DNA of 64,000 nt, from contig OY282432.1 in assembly GCA_958295985.1 (NCBI GenBank), positions 682,001 through 746,000 on the forward strand, read 5' to 3'. The stretch is from an uncultured Candidatus Binatia bacterium (lineage in GTDB: Bacteria > Desulfobacterota > Binatia > UBA9968 > JAJDTQ01). Made by a program: the position numbers and the translations under genes. This document shows positions 9,693 through 17,177 of this stretch, one piece after another (the first letter of the stretch is position 1; every line of letters begins with the position of its first letter). The notes under the pieces are model-generated. The model did no database searches. It was given only the letters and a program-made list of their open reading frames with translations, and was not told the DNA's origin.

Positions 9693-9838
9693 AGACCTCT
9701 CCGGTCAGGTGCCGGCGTGCATGTATCCAAAGCAGGCTCGCAAGCGCTCATCCTGTCTCGTGTCACCAATTGACTTGGAATCCATGTGTAGTCCGTGATG
9801 TCGTTTGAGGGGGGTGCCGACGGCGGGAGTGCCTGTTG

Positions 9839-11221
9839 ATGGATGATGCGCTTGAGCTTCGTCGCCGCGCAGAGGACTGGCTTGGCGTGCCGGGAACGCT
9901 CCACGACTACCAGTGGGAGGGCGTTGCGTTCCTTTATCGGTCTCGTTCGGCGCTTCTCGCCGACGAAATGGGGTTAGGAAAGACTGTCCAGGCATCGGTA
10001 GCGCTTGCTCTGCTTTTGAGCGGCCGGAATGGGATGAACCGAGCCTTGATCGTCGCGCCTGCTTCGTTGACGACAAACTGGATGTCGGAGCTCGCGACCT
10101 GGGTTCCGTCACTGACTGTGCGGCGTGTACAAGGCAACGCGCGCGAGCGCAAGGCATTCTATCTACTGCCGATACCCGTTCTCGTGAGCTCATACGAACA
10201 AATCCGCCAAGATGGTCTTGATTGTATTCCGTCGGGCAGCTTCGACGTGGTTCTTCTCGACGAGGCTCAGCGGATCAAGAACAGACACTCCGCCACCGCC
10301 TTGGCATGTCGGTTGCTACCGCGCAAATGCGCGTGGGCGCTATCGGCAACTCCGCTGGAAAATAGTACCAGCGACGTCACGGCAATCCTCGGGTTTCTGG
10401 ATCCGTCGATTCGATCGGACCTTGCCGGCCGACGACTGGCGGCAACGCTGGGATCGATGATGCTGCGGCGCAGAAAGGCCGACGTTCGAGGTGAATTGCC
10501 GCCCGTCATCTTGCAAGACATCAGGCTCGACCTTACACCGCCTCAAAGGTCGAGATATGACGAATTATGGGTTAACCGTCGGACACAGGTGGGCGCGAAT
10601 ACCTCTCAAGACGCCGGCGCCGTTCTGCTCGGTCTCATCACACGTCTGAAGATCGTTTGCAATTTCGACTCTGAAGCCAACGTGTCGTCGAAGCTCGATG
10701 CCTTGCGGGAGATTTCCGAGGGGGCAGGAAACCAGGCCCGGATTCTCGTATTTTCACAGTTCGTCGAGACGCTGCAATGGGTTTCGGACAGAGTCGTGCT
10801 TCCACACGACCTTCTGATGGGGGCGATGTCGAATGCCGAGCGTCAGGTAGTCATGGACCGGTTCAGGAACGAAGCAGCGCCTCGTCTGCTTCTGGTATCG
10901 CTACGAGCAGGCGGGGTCGGCCTCAATCTAGGGGAGGCAACACATGTTGTTCTCTTTGATCGGTGGTGGAACCCCGCGGTTGAGATGCAGGCGGTATATC
11001 GGGCGCACCGCTTTGACCGTGACGAACCTCTGCATGTGGTTCGATTCCTGGTCACTGACTCGATTGAAGAACGTATTGCGGAAATACTCGACCAAAAGGA
11101 GTGCACGTTCGAAGACGTGGTCGAGGCTCCTGAGACATTTGCTCGACGCTTTACCGTCAGGGAGTTAATGCAAATTCTTGAGATCTCGACGGGAGATGTA
11201 TATCCGGGACGCAGGAAATGA
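9839..11221 (+). CDS. Short SNF2-family ATPase/helicase
   Basis: Predicted 460 aa, little more than the bare SNF2 ATPase core. Motifs in order: Q-like LHDYQWEGVAFL, motif I DEMGLGKT (42-49), Ia VAPASL, motif II DEAQ (141-144), motif III SATPLEN, motif IV ILVFSQF, motif V SLRAGGVGLNL and a motif VI region reading QAVYRAHRFDR. The usual arginine-rich GRxHRxGQ of SNF2 proteins is therefore altered to YRAHRFD. The start ATG at 9839 follows GGGAG; a TTG three bases upstream is possible. It lies 146 bases after the SspE-like gene and 15 bases before the ParB-like gene. Known defence systems use SNF2 proteins as DNA translocases (DISARM, Dpd); here it may supply the ATPase function that DndD or SspC normally provides (inference). 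Confidence 0.92.
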   Translation: MDDALELRRRAEDWLGVPGTLHDYQWEGVAFLYRSRSALLADEMGLGKTVQASVALALLLSGRNGMNRALIVAPASLTTNWMSELATWVPSLTVRRVQGNARERKAFYLLPIPVLVSSYEQIRQDGLDCIPSGSFDVVLLDEAQRIKNRHSATALACRLLPRKCAWALSATPLENSTSDVTAILGFLDPSIRSDLAGRRLAATLGSMMLRRRKADVRGELPPVILQDIRLDLTPPQRSRYDELWVNRRTQVGANTSQDAGAVLLGLITRLKIVCNFDSEANVSSKLDALREISEGAGNQARILVFSQFVETLQWVSDRVVLPHDLLMGAMSNAERQVVMDRFRNEAAPRLLLVSLRAGGVGLNLGEATHVVLFDRWWNPAVEMQAVYRAHRFDRDEPLHVVRFLVTDSIEERIAEILDQKECTFEDVVEAPETFARRFTVRELMQILEISTGDVYPGRRK

Positions 11222-11236
11222 AGGAGGACTGACGTC

Positions 11237-12061
11237 ATGGCGAAGATTGTTGAATACCGCGACATCCCTCTTGACCATCTGGTAATCGGAAAGGGGCAGG
11301 TTCGCACTGAGAGTCCGGGCAAGGAGATTGAAGACTTGGCGATGAGCATTGAGGCTCAGGGGCTTTTACAACCGATCGTCGTCTGCGCCGCAAGAGATTC
11401 CCAGAAGTGGGAAATACTCACGGGTCAGAGACGCTTTTTGGCGCACAAGCAACTCGGGCGAGAGGTCATTCCCGCCGCAGTCCTCGACGAGCGCGTTGAC
11501 GAAGGTCAGGCAAAAGCGATTTCGATCACCGAGAACCTGATCCGCCGTCAACTCTCCGGCAAGGATCTAAAGGACGGAATCTTGTACTTGTACAACATCT
11601 ACGGAAGTGTCGTCGATGTGGTCAAGGCCACAGGCTTGCCGCGGACGAAGGTTCAGGACTACGTGAAGTATCCGCGGTTGCTGCCGGAATTGAAGAAGAT
11701 GGTCGACGATGGAGCGGTCGATGTCAACGTGGCCTTAAGGGCCCAGGATGCGGCTAACGACGACAACGGGATTCCGGACGCGGAGGTCGCTGTCGAGCTC
11801 GCGCAGGAAATGGCACCAATGACGGGCGTCCAGCGCAAAAAGGTTACCAAGGAGCGTAGGGAGCATCCGGACAGACCAGTTGACGAAGTGATCGAGAACG
11901 CGAAGACCGGGGCGAAGGTAACGCAAATCATGGCGACAGTGACGCAGGACGTTCACGCGGGACTCCAGAAGTTTGCGAAAGAAGAAGGCACCAATCAGGA
12001 TGAGGCAGCGGCGGCACTCATCGAAGAGGCTCTCGTTGGCCGCGGCTTCCTTGAGGAATAG
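11237..12061 (+). CDS. ParB/Srx-fold protein with HTH (not chromosome partition)
   Basis: Predicted 274 aa. The N-terminal ParB domain is shown by the pattern VRTESPGKEIEDLAMSIEA and the ParB box LTGQRRFLAHK (GQRR at 63-66), which in this fold binds CTP or, in some relatives, acts as a nuclease. A helix-turn-helix region follows near residues 120-165 (DVVKATGLPRTKVQDYV). The C-terminus is a charged segment ending in a helical tail. AAGGAGG upstream of the ATG supports the start. There is no parA partner and no parS-like palindrome in the cluster, and it sits between an SNF2 ATPase and a second ParB-like gene, so a DNA-loading or nicking role in the putative defence system is more likely than segregation. 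Confidence 0.85.
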   Translation: MAKIVEYRDIPLDHLVIGKGQVRTESPGKEIEDLAMSIEAQGLLQPIVVCAARDSQKWEILTGQRRFLAHKQLGREVIPAAVLDERVDEGQAKAISITENLIRRQLSGKDLKDGILYLYNIYGSVVDVVKATGLPRTKVQDYVKYPRLLPELKKMVDDGAVDVNVALRAQDAANDDNGIPDAEVAVELAQEMAPMTGVQRKKVTKERREHPDRPVDEVIENAKTGAKVTQIMATVTQDVHAGLQKFAKEEGTNQDEAAAALIEEALVGRGFLEE

Positions 12062-12066
12062 AACGA

Positions 12067-12789
12067 ATGTTGACCGGCTTGAGTGCCCTGGAGCTTGGGC
12101 GTTTGCGTATGTCGGTGGGCTATGGAACGCACAAGAAGGGGCGCCCATTGTCGCCGATCGAGGTAGGTGCTCTCCTCCGCAAGGCTCGTGACGCGGGGGT
12201 TTCCCTGGATGATTGCGCCAAGGCTATCCAACTCGACGGGACAGGACACATCGGTCGTTTTTTGCGCATTCTGGACTTGCCCGACGATCTCCGGCACCTA
12301 GTTGACTGGGGTGCCGGCAAGCGCTTCATCGGTTTTACGTCCGCTGTGGAACTGGCGCGGCTCGGAGACGGTAGAGATCAGCACGTCGTTGCTGATGCCA
12401 TTCTTTCGGAGGGACTCAACAGCAAGGAGATTCGGCAGGTCGCACAACTCCGGGAACGCTCGGGGCGAACCGTTGATGCGTGTATAGAAGAAGTCCTGGG
12501 CATGCGCCCAACGATCGAGAAACGCTATGTTTTTATCGGTGCGGTAGCCGGGGAGAGTGTCGCGGAACTCGTCAAGCTCACACAGGTTGCGAGGGACTCG
12601 ATCCTGGCATCCGGGATCGAACGGTTGGGTCTCCACGGCGCGAGCGGCCGTCTTGGACCCAGGTTATTCACGCTCGTCGGGGACGAGGATTTCAACGCCT
12701 CCATGCGGGAAGTCGGCAAGGAAACCATTGAAGCCCGACTTCGAACCCACATCTCGGAGATTGTCGATAATGGCACGCCCGGCCGTTGA
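12067..12789 (+). CDS. HTH-only ParB-like protein, function unknown
   Basis: Predicted 240 aa. It lacks the N-terminal ParB box, but residues 27-95 (LSPIEVGALLRKARDAGVSL, then a FLRILDLPDDLRHLVDWG segment) read like the central helix-turn-helix domain of ParB/KorB proteins. The rest is unrecognised; a GAVAGESVAELVKLTQVAR stretch suggests helices. It begins six bases after the preceding ParB-like gene, has a GAGGAA-type ribosome site and overlaps the MBL nuclease start by 20 bases. The pair of ParB-like genes could be a split or duplicated DNA-binding adaptor. Function is inferred only from position. Confidence 0.75.
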   Translation: MLTGLSALELGRLRMSVGYGTHKKGRPLSPIEVGALLRKARDAGVSLDDCAKAIQLDGTGHIGRFLRILDLPDDLRHLVDWGAGKRFIGFTSAVELARLGDGRDQHVVADAILSEGLNSKEIRQVAQLRERSGRTVDACIEEVLGMRPTIEKRYVFIGAVAGESVAELVKLTQVARDSILASGIERLGLHGASGRLGPRLFTLVGDEDFNASMREVGKETIEARLRTHISEIVDNGTPGR

Positions 12790-13795
12790 CGTCTTTGGAA
12801 GCGGCGGGGTGAGCCTCGGATCAAAGATCGTGTGCGACGGCTATGCGGACGGTTGTCCGGTTCGGGTCCAGACGCATGTCCACGACGACCACATGGGCGA
12901 TTTCAACAAGAGCAAGGGCCAGCAGGACATATTCATGAGTCCGGAGACGCGCGAACTTCTTATCGCCGAGCGCGATGCAGATCTGGAATACCGCGACAAC
13001 CTCATACCGATCCCTCGCGGCGGCGAATACCCCCTCGATGATGGCTCCACGCTGACCCTTTTGCCGTCTGGCCACATGCTTGGATCGAGCCAGGTCGCAA
13101 TCGAGTTGCCCGATGGCACCCGGTGCGGCTATTCCGGGGACTTCGGCTGGCCTCTCGACGATGTGATACAGGTTGACCAACTCGTCGTGGACAGTACCTA
13201 CGGGAGTCCGAGGAGTATTCGCCGATACAGCCAATCGGAGGCCGAGGACTGTCTCTTGGAAGTGGTGTCTAAGCGCCTACGCTATGGCTCCGTTCACATC
13301 AGCGCCTACAGGGGAACCATCGAGCGCGTGCTGCACGTTCTTGCGGGCAATGTCAACGTTCCGATCTTGGCCAGCGAGCGCCTAATGCGGGAAATCAAAG
13401 TGTATCAGGATCACGGATTCGCGGTGGGTGCTTTAGATGCCCTCGACTCGGAGGCTGGACGGTTTGCCATAGGAGAGCGGTCTTATATCCGGCTGTATTC
13501 CAAGGGTGACGGCTTCGACAAGGAGTTGATCGAAGGAACAAGCGTCAAGTGCAGTGCTTTCTTTACGGTCGGCACCGATCATCCGCTGATGGAATTTTCA
13601 AGTCGGTCCTACAGCGTCGCTCTGTCCAACCATGCCGATTTCGAGGAGACCCTTGCGTTTGTCGAAGCGACAGGAGCAACGACGGTCGTTACCGACAATA
13701 CGAGAAATTACGGATGGGAACTGGCCGTTGCCATCAACGACCGTCTTGCAGGCGTGCGCGCTGAGCCGTCGACGAACAGCCCCGTGCCGTCTTGA
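12770..13795 (+). CDS. MBL-fold nuclease, beta-CASP/exonuclease-like
   Basis: Predicted 341 aa. The metallo-beta-lactamase metal motif HVHDDH is at residues 36-41, followed by LPSGHMLGSSQVAIE, YSGDFGWP and VDSTYGSP, then a central insert and a C-terminal SNHADFEETLAFVEATGA and DNTRNYG. This order matches metallo-beta-lactamase nucleases of the ligase-associated exonuclease / mRNA 3'-processing group, which act on DNA or RNA ends. The start at 12770 gives the conserved VDVFGSGGVSLGSK opening and has GGAG ten bases upstream; it overlaps the previous gene by 20 bases. It is the last gene of the cluster. A nuclease is required for single-strand phosphorothioation (SspB), and this protein could play such a part; this is inference. 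Confidence 0.9.
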   Translation: MARPAVDVFGSGGVSLGSKIVCDGYADGCPVRVQTHVHDDHMGDFNKSKGQQDIFMSPETRELLIAERDADLEYRDNLIPIPRGGEYPLDDGSTLTLLPSGHMLGSSQVAIELPDGTRCGYSGDFGWPLDDVIQVDQLVVDSTYGSPRSIRRYSQSEAEDCLLEVVSKRLRYGSVHISAYRGTIERVLHVLAGNVNVPILASERLMREIKVYQDHGFAVGALDALDSEAGRFAIGERSYIRLYSKGDGFDKELIEGTSVKCSAFFTVGTDHPLMEFSSRSYSVALSNHADFEETLAFVEATGATTVVTDNTRNYGWELAVAINDRLAGVRAEPSTNSPVPS

Positions 13796-13865
13796 GGCTT
13801 GCGGCGGTTATCCCGACCAGTTCCTCAAACGCGAACCACCCGACCCCTCTCGACCTGGACTTATC

Positions 13866-13894
13866 TTGACAGCCTGAAGACCCTCTGATTAAAG
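13866..13894 (+). promoter_or_regulatory. Candidate promoter of the Gfo/Idh-Rieske operon
   Basis: TTGACA at 13866-13871 is a perfect -35, with a 17-base spacer to a poor -10 (TTAAAG, 13889-13894). It lies 34 bases before the TTG start of the Gfo/Idh gene and after the end of the defence cluster, so it would separate the two transcription units. Confidence 0.35.
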
Positions 13895-13927
13895 GGCGGT
13901 TAGCCAGCGTACTTTCGGAGGGTTGGG

Positions 13928-15073
13928 TTGAAACGTCTCAGACTCGGTATTGCCGGACTCGGAGCGGCGTCGCGCCAGATCCTTTCGGTGATCCACAAGG
14001 CATCCGGGGTAGAGCTCGCGGCAGGGGCGGACGTCCGTACCGAGGCCCTCGAAGCGTTTGCAGAGAAACACCGGGCGGCGGTATTCGATGACGTCGCGGA
14101 CATGTGCCGCTCCGAGGCGGTGGACGCGGTCTGGATCGCCACACCCAACGTATTCCACGCCGAGCACACGGTGATGGCCGCGGAGCACGGCAAGCACGTC
14201 ATCACCGAGAAGCCCATGGCGGTATCACTGGAGGAGGCGGACCGCATGGTGACCGCGGCCGCATGCAACGGGGTCAAGCTGCTGCAGGGCCACTCCAAGG
14301 TGTACGATCCGCCGGTCCGCCGCATGCGCGAGATCATCAGTTCCGGACGGCTGGGCCGGGTCATCCACATCCAGACCATGAACTACAACAACTGGCTCCA
14401 GCGGCCGCGAATCGCCTCCGAGGTGGACACCGAGAAGGGCGGCGGGCTGGTGTACCGTCAGGGTCCCCACCAGACCGACATCGTCCGGTGCCTGGGCGGC
14501 GGGCTGGTCCGGAGCGTGCGCGCGGTCACGGGGCGGTGGGACCCTAACTTCGACACCGAAGGCAACTTCGCGGCCATGCTGGATTTCGAGGACGGCGCCG
14601 TTGCCAGCATGAGCTTCAACGGCTACGGCTATTTCGACGTGACGGAGCTGACCTGGGACATCGGTGAAGGAGGGTACCGGGTGGAACGGCGAGGCGGGGA
14701 GGAACGGCTTGCCGGTCCCATCGCCGCGCAGGAAAAGTATCAGCTCGCCGCGAAGACGGCTCCGTCCGGGGACCGGATGCACCAGCCCTTCTTCGGCCTC
14801 ACCATCGTGAGCTGCGAGCGGGGAGTGATACGCCAATCCCCGGACGGCCTCTACCTCTACACCCAGGAAGGCCGGGAGCAAGTGCCCTGCGGGCCGCGCT
14901 ACGGACGTGCGGCCGAGCTCATGGAGCTCCGCGCCGGCCTCGTCGAGGAACGGCCGGTCTTCCCGGACGGAAGCTGGGGCAAGGCGACCCTGGAGGTTTG
15001 CCTGGCCATGCTGCGGTCGTCGAAGGAACAGCGAGAGATCCGCCTGGAGCACCAGGCGCCATGCCCCTTCTGA
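13928..15073 (+). CDS. Gfo/Idh/MocA oxidoreductase (phthalate dihydrodiol dehydrogenase-like)
   Basis: Predicted 381 aa. An NAD(P)-dependent oxidoreductase with an N-terminal Rossmann motif LGIAGLGAAS and the family lysine signature ITEKPMAVS. The start is TTG at 13928, directly behind GGAGG. Pht4-type phthalate 4,5-cis-dihydrodiol dehydrogenases belong to this family and are encoded beside Pht3 oxygenases, exactly as here: the next gene is a Pht3-like Rieske protein starting 23 bases downstream. A paralogue sits at 31537-32721 and shares the phrase FFGxTxVSCERGxIRQSPDGL, showing that both belong to one subfamily. The true substrate may differ from phthalate. Confidence 0.88.
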   Translation: MKRLRLGIAGLGAASRQILSVIHKASGVELAAGADVRTEALEAFAEKHRAAVFDDVADMCRSEAVDAVWIATPNVFHAEHTVMAAEHGKHVITEKPMAVSLEEADRMVTAAACNGVKLLQGHSKVYDPPVRRMREIISSGRLGRVIHIQTMNYNNWLQRPRIASEVDTEKGGGLVYRQGPHQTDIVRCLGGGLVRSVRAVTGRWDPNFDTEGNFAAMLDFEDGAVASMSFNGYGYFDVTELTWDIGEGGYRVERRGGEERLAGPIAAQEKYQLAAKTAPSGDRMHQPFFGLTIVSCERGVIRQSPDGLYLYTQEGREQVPCGPRYGRAAELMELRAGLVEERPVFPDGSWGKATLEVCLAMLRSSKEQREIRLEHQAPCPF

Positions 15074-15096
15074 CGGGCGCAAAGGAGCTGCGAGCC

Positions 15097-16266
15097 ATGT
15101 TGACACAGGAACAGAACGATCGCTTGACCCGGGTCGGCCCGGGAACGCCGGCCGGCAACCTGCTACGGCGCTATTGGCTGCCGGTTGCCGTGGCCCGGGA
15201 TCTCACCGAAGAGAATCCCGCCCGGTTCGTCCGCATCCTCGGGGAAAACCTGGTGCTGTTCCGCGACGCTGGCGGACGGGTGGGACTCATCGACGACCGC
15301 TGCGCCCACCGCGGCGTGTCGCTATCGTACGGACGGGTCGAAGAGCGCGGCATCGCCTGCGCGTACCACGGCTGGCTTTACGACGTGGAGGGCAACTGCC
15401 TCGAGACGCCGGCCGAGCCCCGTGAAAGCCGGTTCCACTTGACGGTCAAGCAGAAGGCCTATCCCGTCCAGCGCTTCATCGGGCTCTACTGGACCTACAT
15501 GGGGCCGCAACCGCAACCGTTGATCCCCAACTACGACGTCTGGGCGCGCCGGGACGGCAAGCGGAAGATCTTCGTTCAGCCCCGGCTGGACTGCAACTGG
15601 TTCCAGGCCATGGAGAACTCCGTGGACCCGGCGCATCTCCAGGTGCTGCACCAGGACACCGCGTTGCGGGAGCGGACCCCGGTCAACGTCACCCGGGGCT
15701 TCACCGACGACGTGGCCAGCTTCGACTTCTACGAGTTCGAGCTGGGGATCATGAAGCACCGGGTTTACGCCAGCGGCCACAGCGACGAGCACCCGCTGAT
15801 CTTCCCCAACATCCTGCGGCAGGCCAACTCCACCCAGATCCGGGTGCCCATGGACGATACCCACACGCGGATCTTCTTCGTCCGTTTCTTCGCCAGCCAG
15901 GACGGCCGCATCGAGGACGAGGACGAGCCCGAGGTGGAGTACATCGCGCCGTACAAGGACCCGCCCGACGAGCTGCACCCCTTCGCCCGCTTCCGCCTGG
16001 ACGAGGTCCAGTGCCAGGACCACATGGCCTGGGAGACCCAGGGACCCATCGCCGACCGCACCACCGAGCGGCTGGCCACATCGGATCGCGGCATCGTCAT
16101 GCTGCGAGAGCTCATGAACCGGGAGATGGACCGGGTCGAAGCGGGGGAAGACCCCAAGGGCGTGGTCCGGGACCCGGCCGAGAACCGGATGCTCGACACC
16201 AGACTGGCCCAGTCCCTGCGGGGTCCCGAAACGCAGAAGCGCCTGCGCAGCGCCGCCAACCAATAG
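15097..16266 (+). CDS. Rieske non-heme iron oxygenase, phthalate 4,5-dioxygenase-like alpha subunit
   Basis: Predicted 389 aa. Rieske 2Fe-2S ligands are C69, H71, C88 and H91 (CAHRG ... CAYHGW). The catalytic iron site is seen in ENSVDPAHLQVLHQD, with bridging D177 and ligands H180 and H185. The opening LTRVGPGTPAGNLLRRYW is typical of the Pht3 group of single-component oxygenase subunits. These enzymes insert O2 into aromatic acids using electrons from a separate reductase; no reductase gene is found in the window. AAGGAG nine bases upstream supports the start. It forms an operon with the Gfo/Idh gene before it and probably the aldolase after it. Confidence 0.93.
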   Translation: MLTQEQNDRLTRVGPGTPAGNLLRRYWLPVAVARDLTEENPARFVRILGENLVLFRDAGGRVGLIDDRCAHRGVSLSYGRVEERGIACAYHGWLYDVEGNCLETPAEPRESRFHLTVKQKAYPVQRFIGLYWTYMGPQPQPLIPNYDVWARRDGKRKIFVQPRLDCNWFQAMENSVDPAHLQVLHQDTALRERTPVNVTRGFTDDVASFDFYEFELGIMKHRVYASGHSDEHPLIFPNILRQANSTQIRVPMDDTHTRIFFVRFFASQDGRIEDEDEPEVEYIAPYKDPPDELHPFARFRLDEVQCQDHMAWETQGPIADRTTERLATSDRGIVMLRELMNREMDRVEAGEDPKGVVRDPAENRMLDTRLAQSLRGPETQKRLRSAANQ

Positions 16267-16341
16267 CGGGCGCGCCGTCCGTCACCCATCGCTCGTTCGC
16301 ACTCCCGTGCGCGGCATCCACCGCGCCTGCGGATACACCCC

Positions 16342-16370
16342 TTGACACGCAATGTTGCACACTCGACACT
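16342..16370 (+). promoter_or_regulatory. Possible promoter for a leaderless aldolase transcript
   Basis: TTGACA (16342-16347) is followed after 17 bases by GACACT (16365-16370), seven bases before the ATG at 16378. If used, transcription would begin at or next to the start codon. The TTG could instead be an upstream start codon of the aldolase. Confidence 0.25.
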
Positions 16371-16377
16371 GGACCGG

Positions 16378-17109
16378 ATGGATGCGGTAGAAGAACGGCA
16401 AGCCCTGGTGGCACTGTCCTCGCGGATCCTCGGCAAGCTCGACCTGACCAAGAGCACCAGCGGACACGTGAGCGCCCGGGTGGCGGGTACGGATACGTTC
16501 TGGATTCGCGCCCGCGGTCCCGCGGAGACGGGCGTGCGGTTCACCCGGCCTGGGGACGTGATCCTGGTGGACCGGGACGGCAAGAAGCTGGAGGGATCGG
16601 ACGAGCTGGACCCGCCACAGGAAGTCTACATCCACAGTTGGCTCTACCGGAGCCGGGCGGACGTGCATAGCGTCATCCACATCCATCCCGCCACCGTCGT
16701 GCTCTTCACCATCTGCCGCAAGCCGCTACTGCCCATCTACGGCGCCTACGATCCTACCAGCATCCGGCTGCTGATGCAGGGAATCCCTACCTACGAACGG
16801 AGCATCACGGTGTCCAACGACGAGCTCGGACAGGAGTTCGCCCAGGTCATGGGGGACAAGCCGGCCTGTCTCATGCGCGGACACGGCATCACCACCGCCG
16901 GCCCCAGCGTCGAGGAGGCCACCATCACCGCCATCAAGCTCAACGAGCTGGCCGAGATGAACTACCGCGCGTCGCTGCTGGGAACCCCCCATCCCATCCC
17001 CGACGAAGAAATCGCGGTCATCACCCGCTTGAAACGCAAGCGCGGCAACGCGACGGATTCCTCGTGGCGCTACTACCGGACTCTGGCAGGCGAGGAGGAC
17101 GAGGGTTGA
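16378..17109 (+). CDS. Class II aldolase/adducin family protein
   Basis: Predicted 243 aa from the ATG at 16378 (a TTG at 16342 is in frame). Zinc-binding histidines are H101 and H103 in HIHPATVV, with a further one in MRGHGI. The family includes sugar-phosphate aldolases and, relevant here, 3,4-dihydroxyphthalate decarboxylases. Its position behind a Pht3-like oxygenase and a Pht4-like dehydrogenase makes decarboxylation or retro-aldol cleavage of an oxidised aromatic acid plausible. The ribosome site is weak for either start. Function beyond family is inferred. Confidence 0.85.
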   Translation: MDAVEERQALVALSSRILGKLDLTKSTSGHVSARVAGTDTFWIRARGPAETGVRFTRPGDVILVDRDGKKLEGSDELDPPQEVYIHSWLYRSRADVHSVIHIHPATVVLFTICRKPLLPIYGAYDPTSIRLLMQGIPTYERSITVSNDELGQEFAQVMGDKPACLMRGHGITTAGPSVEEATITAIKLNELAEMNYRASLLGTPHPIPDEEIAVITRLKRKRGNATDSSWRYYRTLAGEEDEG

Positions 17110-17177
17110 GGCGGCCGGGCCATTGAGAAGCAAAGGACCCGGTTGGTACACTAACGTCCGGACCGGAGAAGATTACG

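Noticed and set aside
11237..12789. A plasmid or chromosome partition locus
   Set aside because: No ParA ATPase, no replication gene and no parS-like palindrome are present near the ParB-like genes.
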